In this document: piece by piece, positions 7,791 to 11,547 of the stretch
How the letters are laid out: the number at the start of each line of letters is the position of its first letter
Position numbering within the stretch: position 1 is the stretch's first letter
Source of the DNA: Candidatus Aminicenantota bacterium
GTDB taxonomy: Bacteria; Acidobacteriota; Aminicenantia; UBA2199
DNA length: 11,547 bases
Assembly: GCA_020355945.1 (NCBI GenBank)
Contig: CP070627.1
Location: forward strand, 4,204,896-4,216,442
Reading direction: 5' to 3'
Notes under the pieces: model-generated
Told to the model about the DNA's origin: nothing
Database searches by the model: none
What the model saw: only the letters and a program-made list of their open reading frames with translations
Translations under genes and position numbers: made by a program

Positions 7791-8347
7791 TTCTCACTTT
7801 CAACTAAACAAGAACGGTTAACCCGGAAAATGCTGGAATTGCCCCAAAAAACGACGAAAATACAACGAAGCAAACACTAACTATATCTCGGGAGAAAAAA
7901 ACGCTAAAAAGGCCTATTAAGAGACCCGGAGCCGGTTTGATAAGGTGAATGTCAGGTGGGATTCGGGTAAAAGATGTGTCCAAAAAGGTGGGAAGCATAG
8001 GGTAAAAGAGAGTAGGGGAGTCACGGAGAGAACTTTAAAGAACTGTCATTGGTAATTGCATGGATGCAAGGGAATGGGAAAAGCCGGCATTGGAATCTTG
8101 AAAATTAAAAGCGATTATGCCAATTTCAACAAAGTTTTCCACATTCAAAAGTGTACTGCGATCACCATACAATTCAAGGTGCCGCGGTCAAAATTGTCAT
8201 CAATTTTTTCCACGGAACCGGGTGTATTATGCGGGCGATACAATTTTGCGGCAATCCGGGAGTAAGGGATGGGTTGCCCCCCTTCGCTCGCAGCACGGAA
8301 AGCGGCGCCGCGGAATACACTGTGCATCCGGGATACATATTGTATTT
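7791..8347. other. Region without a convincing gene
   Basis: I looked for coding sequence, tRNA, rRNA and intron domains on both strands. Only short open frames of low-complexity or unnatural composition are present (60-90 codons, several overlapping in different frames around 8056-8383). None shows a recognisable motif or a good ribosome binding site. The stretch is probably intergenic or decayed sequence between the NRPS/PKS side and the minus-strand genes. Confidence 0.5.
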
Positions 8348-8398
8348 AGGTTAAGGTTGAGGTTGAGGAGAAAACTTCCTTAACCTTAACCTTAACCT
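8348..8398. repeat. Inverted array of AGGTTA-type hexamers forming a long hairpin
   Basis: The left arm (8348-8368) is made of AGGTTA/AGGTTG units and the right arm (8378-8398) of three CCTTAA units plus CCT. All 21 positions pair if two G-U wobbles are allowed on the + strand RNA (19 are Watson-Crick), with a 9-base loop. It overlaps the TAA stop of the endonuclease gene (8392-8394), so that gene's last codon also lies in the repeat. It may help end transcription from either side, but there is no T-run typical of an intrinsic terminator. Confidence 0.75.
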
Positions 8399-9216
8399 AT
8401 TAAATTCTTTATATTGTTGTATTTTTCTGTCAGGTAAATGGCTTCATGGGCGTTCATGTAAAGATAATTCACCAATTCTTTGATTTTTTGACTGATTTTG
8501 ATGTAATAAGTATTGAATTTCTCATTCCTGTGAATGGTAATGGGAATATTTAATTCTTTTTGCAGGATGGCAGTTACAGTAGTGATAAAATCCAACGAAC
8601 CGTTCCTATATTGTGATATGATAGTGCCATCAAAACGATTGATATAAAAGGAACCGTCACCGTCATACAAACCCCTGATAAAATGATTCATATATTCCGG
8701 GGGAATCCGGGGGAACTTCATGTCTGTAGATTTAGCCGGTTTCAGGCCAAGATTCAATAAATCATTGTATATTTTTTTATTCCAGACCTTGAAGTTGTAT
8801 ATTTTACCCGAAATAACGCCTTTATATGACTTCTTCTCTTTGATTGCGATCGTATGGCTGCTTCTCATGAGGTTAAGCACTTTCCATAAACCATCCGGTG
8901 TACGTTGACTTAGTCGAAAAACCGGGTTAGATTTTTCCATATTACCATCGGCAAACAACAAACCTAATACCCAGGCCATGCCGGGGGACCAGTTAGAAGG
9001 TTCAAAAAAGGTTTCGTTTATATGACGTTTTTTTTTGTCTTTAAATTTTTCTTTTTCCAGGGCTTTAATCCTGGATTCGGAGCGATTCCTGGGGGGAATG
9101 CCGTATTTTTTAATCAGCCGGTAAACTGTTTGTCGTGAGCAGTGATTTTCCCGGGCAATATCGGCCATGGATTTGCCTTGATTGATATATTGTTCCGCAA
9201 GGAATTTTTTATCCAT
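8392..9216 (-). CDS. Free-standing HTH-LAGLIDADG homing endonuclease-like protein (274 aa)
   Basis: The N-terminus is a Hin-resolvase-like helix-turn-helix (about 16-37: SMADIARENHCSRQTVYRLI), followed by a Lys-rich linker. Two LAGLIDADG motifs follow: LGLLFADGN (84-92) and FIRGLYDGDGSF (179-190). Both acidic residues that bind catalytic metal (Asp90, Asp187) are kept, so one chain could form a monomeric two-motif endonuclease. No intein or intron flanks it, so it is free-standing. The first ATG is chosen because the HTH begins soon after it; there is no clear Shine-Dalgarno. Its start codon lies only a few bases from copy 2 of the palindromic repeat, and its stop lies in the hexamer hairpin. 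Expected role: sequence-specific double-strand cleavage that spreads its own gene, or regulation through the HTH. The target is unknown. Confidence 0.85.
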   Translation of the reverse strand: MDKKFLAEQYINQGKSMADIARENHCSRQTVYRLIKKYGIPPRNRSESRIKALEKEKFKDKKKRHINETFFEPSNWSPGMAWVLGLLFADGNMEKSNPVFRLSQRTPDGLWKVLNLMRSSHTIAIKEKKSYKGVISGKIYNFKVWNKKIYNDLLNLGLKPAKSTDMKFPRIPPEYMNHFIRGLYDGDGSFYINRFDGTIISQYRNGSLDFITTVTAILQKELNIPITIHRNEKFNTYYIKISQKIKELVNYLYMNAHEAIYLTEKYNNIKNLIG

Positions 9217-9218
9217 GT

Positions 9219-9352
9219 ATTAATAAAAAGTTTTTGCGGGGGGTCCAGGGGCCCCTCGGCGAGGGGAGCCTAAAATGGCAAAGTGCTTTGCTCTATACAC
9301 TATGCGCCATGCTCCATGCGCAATGCTCTCGCCCCCTGGCCGCCGGAGGCAT
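9219..9352. repeat. Dispersed palindromic repeat, copy 2, with extra central sequence
   Basis: The left arm (about 9223-9251: AAAAAGTTTTTGCGGG, then GGGTCCAGGGG) and right arm (9331-9350: GCCCCCTGG, then CCGCCGGAGGC) match copy 1 at the window start almost base for base. CCAGGGGC (9245-9252) pairs with GCCCCCTGG (9331-9339) with one bulge. The centre differs: it holds a CCCCTC-GGC-GAGGGG hairpin (9252-9266) and then two 14-bp tandem units (TATGCGCCATGCTC at 9301-9314 and CATGCGCAATGCTC at 9315-9328, two mismatches). Shared ends with different centres suggest a non-autonomous, nested or composite element. Confidence 0.8.
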
Positions 9353-9402
9353 AATATGTTACACAATGGCACATTATACTACTTCGGATAAGATATATTA
9401 TG
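9350..9402. repeat. Inverted repeat CATAATAT / ATATTATG beyond parB
   Basis: CATAATAT (9350-9357) and ATATTATG (9395-9402) are exact inverted copies spaced 37 bases apart, just downstream of the parB stop on the minus strand and abutting the palindromic repeat. AT-rich sequence makes this weak evidence. It may help end parB transcription or may be chance. Confidence 0.3.
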
Positions 9403-9427
9403 TAAACCAAATGGGGTGTGCGCTGTC

Positions 9428-10291
9428 TCATTTAAAATCAAACCCTGCAACTTTATCTGATTTGAGGTCTGAAATCAGTTTTTCCAGGATACCGATGATT
9501 TTATTTTTGTCGGGGTCCTGCGTTTTAATATCGAATTTGATTTGCACGGATTTATCCTCGGAAGTGACATTAAAGCGAATTGATTTAAAAGACTTACCCG
9601 GTGCTTTGCTTTCTTCTTTGGCCTTCCGTTTCTCTTTGATTTTATCTCGTGAGAACGGCTTTTCCGAGTAATTGTCCAGCATTTCCTTCATTTGCTCTAT
9701 GCTTTCCAGCTTCACCAGTTCCAGCAGGAAGGTCTTGGAATTGATATTTAATTGGTGGCAGCGCTCCAGGATTTCTTCCGGCAAATCCGTGATACGAATC
9801 AATTCGGTAACCGTTACCCGTGATTTACCGATCTTTTGAGCAATATCCTGATGGGTGTACCCGTAGATTTCAGCAAAGGATTTGATAGAAAATGCCTGTT
9901 CGTAGATATCCAGGTCTTTACGCTGGATATTTTCAATAATAGAGATTTCCAGGGCTTCGTTATCGGCAACATCATGTTCGATACAAGGAATTTCACTTAA
10001 GCCGGCTATTTTAGCGGCCCGGTACCGACGCTCCCCGGCCACGATCTCGAATTGGCCATTCCTGGGTCGTATTAATACAGGCTCCAGGATGCCTTTTTCT
10101 TTAATAGAGTCTGCCAATTCAGTTAAATTACCAAAATCCTTGCGGGGTTGATGCACATTGGCCACCAATTTATCTAGAGGAATATTGCGAATCACCGGTG
10201 TGCGGGTGCGGGCGGAAAGTTCTTCCACAAAATGATTATCAAATTTGGATTTAACAAATTCGGGTAACCCTATCTTCCTCGCTCTAGCCAT
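9428..10291 (-). CDS. parB: ParB/Spo0J-family chromosome or plasmid partition protein (287 aa)
   Basis: ParB proteins load onto parS sites as CTP-dependent clamps and work with ParA to segregate DNA. Counting from the ATG at 10291, the N-terminal domain holds IPLDKLVANVHQPRK, then GERRYRA (86-92) and ENIQRKDL (120-127), both typical CTP-binding/arginine-rich motifs. A helix-turn-helix follows (about 146-167: HQDIAQKIGKSRVTVTELI). The Lys-rich linker and C-terminal segment would carry the dimerisation domain. A TTG at 10300 would add three residues, but it sits one base from the ribosome binding site. The ATG at 10291 has GGAG ten bases upstream and is preferred. It overlaps the parA 3' end by 8 bp, so the two genes are coupled. 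No DnaA, gidB or Rep neighbour is in view, so whether this is chromosomal or plasmid-borne cannot be told. Confidence 0.93.
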   Translation of the reverse strand: MARARKIGLPEFVKSKFDNHFVEELSARTRTPVIRNIPLDKLVANVHQPRKDFGNLTELADSIKEKGILEPVLIRPRNGQFEIVAGERRYRAAKIAGLSEIPCIEHDVADNEALEISIIENIQRKDLDIYEQAFSIKSFAEIYGYTHQDIAQKIGKSRVTVTELIRITDLPEEILERCHQLNINSKTFLLELVKLESIEQMKEMLDNYSEKPFSRDKIKEKRKAKEESKAPGKSFKSIRFNVTSEDKSVQIKFDIKTQDPDKNKIIGILEKLISDLKSDKVAGFDFK

Positions 10292-11039
10292 TTTTAACAA
10301 TCTCCTTTGCTAACTGCTGGTATTCTTCCGCCCCTTTGGAATTGGGTGCAAATGTAAATATGGATTCCTTATAGGCCGGGCTTTCTTCCAATCTCACGTT
10401 CCGGGAAATAATCGTACTAAAAACCTTCCGGCCAAACAGTTTTTTGATATGACTGACACTGTCTTTAGCAATCACGGTGCGCTTGTCGTACATGGTAATC
10501 ACCACCCCCAAGAGCGCCAGGTCCGGGTTACTCCGTGTCCTCACCTTCTCAATGGTTTCCAACAGGTCATCGGTTCCCTCTAACGCAAAATAAGACGATT
10601 GGATGGGGATAATCAAATGAGACGAGGCCACAAAGGAATTGATGGTAATCAATCCTAAAGTTGGCGGCGTATCAATAATCACATAGTCATACTTGAACCT
10701 GAAAGTGTCTACCCGGTCCTTTAAACGAAAATGACCGTCAATCTCCCCGATCAGTTTGGACTCCAGTTTGGCCAGGGAAATGGAAGACGGCACCAGGAAG
10801 AGATTGTTGATGCTGGTAGGCAGTACGATGTCTTCAAAAGCCAACTGCGGGTTGTCCAGGAAGTCAAATATGGTGTATTTTAAACTGTGGGGATCAAGAA
10901 AAGAAACCGTGGAATTGGCCTGGGGGTCCATGTCCACTAAAAGGGTTTTGTAACCCAAAAATGCCAATGCCGCTGCAACATTAATGGAAGTGGTGGTCTT
11001 TCCAACACCGCCTTTTTGATTTGCAATCGTAATAATCAC
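10284..11039 (-). CDS. parA: ParA/Soj-family partition ATPase (251 aa)
   Basis: It has the deviant Walker A KGGVGKTT (9-16) right at the N-terminus, DMDPQAN (36-42) and Walker B-type IIDTPP (121-126). The short N-terminus with no HTH places it with chromosomal Soj-type ParAs rather than the long P1-type plasmid ParAs. ParA binds DNA non-specifically as an ATP dimer and is released by ParB, moving the ParB-parS complex. The start is GTG at 11037-11039, supported by GAGGAG (11047-11052) seven bases upstream. It is the first gene of a two-gene operon with parB, with a strong promoter upstream. ParA-family proteins close to cell-wall or chemosensory positioning factors exist, but the adjacent ParB makes DNA partition the likely role. 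Confidence 0.95.
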   Translation of the reverse strand: MIITIANQKGGVGKTTTSINVAAALAFLGYKTLLVDMDPQANSTVSFLDPHSLKYTIFDFLDNPQLAFEDIVLPTSINNLFLVPSSISLAKLESKLIGEIDGHFRLKDRVDTFRFKYDYVIIDTPPTLGLITINSFVASSHLIIPIQSSYFALEGTDDLLETIEKVRTRSNPDLALLGVVITMYDKRTVIAKDSVSHIKKLFGRKVFSTIISRNVRLEESPAYKESIFTFAPNSKGAEEYQQLAKEIVKNG

Positions 11040-11078
11040 ACTAGTTCTCCTCTATTCTCTATTCATACTTAAATTGTA

Positions 11079-11107
11079 ATCTTATTCAATTTCTCAACAT
11101 TTGTCAA
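11079..11107 (-). promoter_or_regulatory. Sigma70-type promoter for parA-parB
   Basis: On the minus strand TTGACA (11107-11102) is followed after exactly 17 bases by TAAGAT (11084-11079). That is a perfect -35 and a near-consensus -10 at ideal spacing. Transcription would start near 11072, giving a leader of about 33 bases before the GTG with its GAGGAG site. Confidence 0.8.
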
Positions 11108-11142
11108 GACTCTATACCAGCAATTCTAATTTTAGCCACGAA

Positions 11143-11209
11143 GCGGGCGGCGCCCGCAGCCCAAGAAGGCCCTAACGGGCCATTTTTCGGCGCACTGATT
11201 TGTGCGCCG
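11143..11209. repeat. Three consecutive GC hairpins upstream of parA
   Basis: GCGGGC-GGC-GCCCGC (11143-11157), GGCCC-TAAC-GGGCC (11168-11181) and CGGCGCAC-TGATTT-GTGCGCCG (11188-11209) each have perfect stems. The middle one is followed by ATTTTT, so on the + strand it resembles a weak intrinsic terminator, though no + strand gene precedes it. The set may isolate parAB from the neighbouring sequence. Confidence 0.65.
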
Positions 11210-11328
11210 GGAATTAATCCTTGCCAAAAAAACAAAAAGTTGACGGATAGTAATACACAAAGATAAAAAAATTGTCAGGGCCGGGATAAGGCTAAATGTG
11301 CTTAAAAAAAGCATTTTGCTTCCTAAGC
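11210..11328. other. AT-rich gap with no gene seen
   Basis: There is no credible reading frame. A weak TTGACG ... TAAAAA pair on the + strand at about 11239-11268 (18-base spacing) could be a promoter, but nothing recognisable follows it before the window ends. A loose stem (AAATG.GCTT with AAGCATTT) lies at about 11294-11317. Confidence 0.35.
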
Positions 11329-11507
11329 AGACACACCCCGCCTCCTCCCTCTATACGATGGAGGAGTCCCCCCTCTCCCACTACCCCCGCCACCCATTTT
11401 ATACATCAGGTGAGTGATAAGCACTTATTGCCTGGTGCTAAAAACGCAGTACTGAGTCCTGAAGTTCCCCTCTTGAGAGGGGTGGCCCGAAGGGCCGGGG
11501 TGTGTCT
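11329..11507. repeat. Inverted repeat pair AGACACACCCCG / CGGGGTGTGTCT enclosing GC hairpins
   Basis: AGACACACCCCG (11329-11340) and its exact inverse (11496-11507) enclose 155 bases with no gene. Inside are CTCCTCC...GGAGGAG near 11342-11366, CCCCTCT-TG-AGAGGGG (11467-11482) and GGCCC-GAA-GGGCC (11484-11496). The layout suggests two head-to-head copies of one extragenic repeat family, or a small non-autonomous element. Confidence 0.6.
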
Positions 11508-11547
11508 CCCCTCTTGAGAGATAGTGGCGGTGGACGCGAAGCGGCCG
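11467..11547. repeat. Tandem extragenic palindromic repeats, second copy cut by window end
   Basis: CCCCTCTTGAGAG occurs at 11467-11479 and again at 11508-11520. The first copy continues as GGGTGGC and a GGCCCGAAGGGCC hairpin into CGGGGTGTGTC. The second continues as ATAGTGGCGGTGG and GCGAAGCGGCCG, a variant of the same pattern, and runs off the window. Repeats like this often terminate contigs. Confidence 0.6.

Noticed and set aside
7900..7970. GAGCCGGTTTGATAAGG resembling the start of group II intron domain V.
   Set aside because: The returning half of the stem and the conserved bulge are missing and no intron-encoded reverse transcriptase is nearby.
8056..8383. Several overlapping + strand open frames of 67-88 codons and one on the minus strand.
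   Set aside because: All have atypical composition, lack ribosome binding sites, compete for the same DNA and match no family I recognise.
9301..9328. Short tandem units as a possible CRISPR array.
   Set aside because: Only two 14-bp units without spacers and no cas genes.
9234..9671. A 145-codon + strand frame running from the repeat into parB.
   Set aside because: Its latter half is the antisense of the ParB C-terminus and its start lies in the palindromic repeat.

Overview
The window looks like a contig from an uncultured bacterium with a large hybrid non-ribosomal peptide/polyketide (NRPS/PKS) pathway. The adenylation-domain style, with lineage-type insertions in a tolerant loop, and the dispersed G/C-rich palindromic repeats remind me of Candidatus Aminicenantes or other Acidobacteriota-related genomes. 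That taxonomic guess is low to moderate confidence and rests on recognition, not a search. Both window ends lie inside repeats, as expected where a short-read assembly breaks.

Left part (1-6957, + strand): the tail of an NRPS subunit (end of an adenylation domain plus a carrier domain) overlaps by ATGA a 2057-residue PKS subunit with the order KS-AT-KR-ACP-(about 130-residue linker)-C. The two form one translationally coupled assembly line. The last NRPS carrier hands its chain to the KS, malonate is probably added, the KR may reduce the beta-keto group, and a final condensation domain either passes the chain to a subunit not seen here or releases it. No downstream A domain, carrier domain or thioesterase follows.

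Middle (6958-8391): a scar region. It holds the C-terminal piece of an arsenite methyltransferase (ArsM), then a piece of a radical SAM enzyme in another frame, then two copies of a GTCGACAT-based palindrome, then about 600 bp without a convincing gene. It ends in a hairpin of AGGTTA-type hexamers in inverted orientation.

Right part (8392-11039, - strand): a free-standing HTH-LAGLIDADG homing endonuclease gene, then a copy of the same palindromic repeat found at the left edge, then a parA-parB partition operon with a clear sigma70-type promoter. The last 500 bp have no gene but hold several hairpins and a cluster of CCCCTCTTGAGAGGGG-type repeats.

The most interesting points are: the dispersed palindromic repeat that appears to be translated in frame inside the adenylation domain; its second copy next to the homing endonuclease start codon; the odd end of the PKS subunit (long ACP-C linker, terminal C domain with NHxxxDG, KR with an altered tetrad); and the ArsM/radical SAM mosaic with its paired palindromes.
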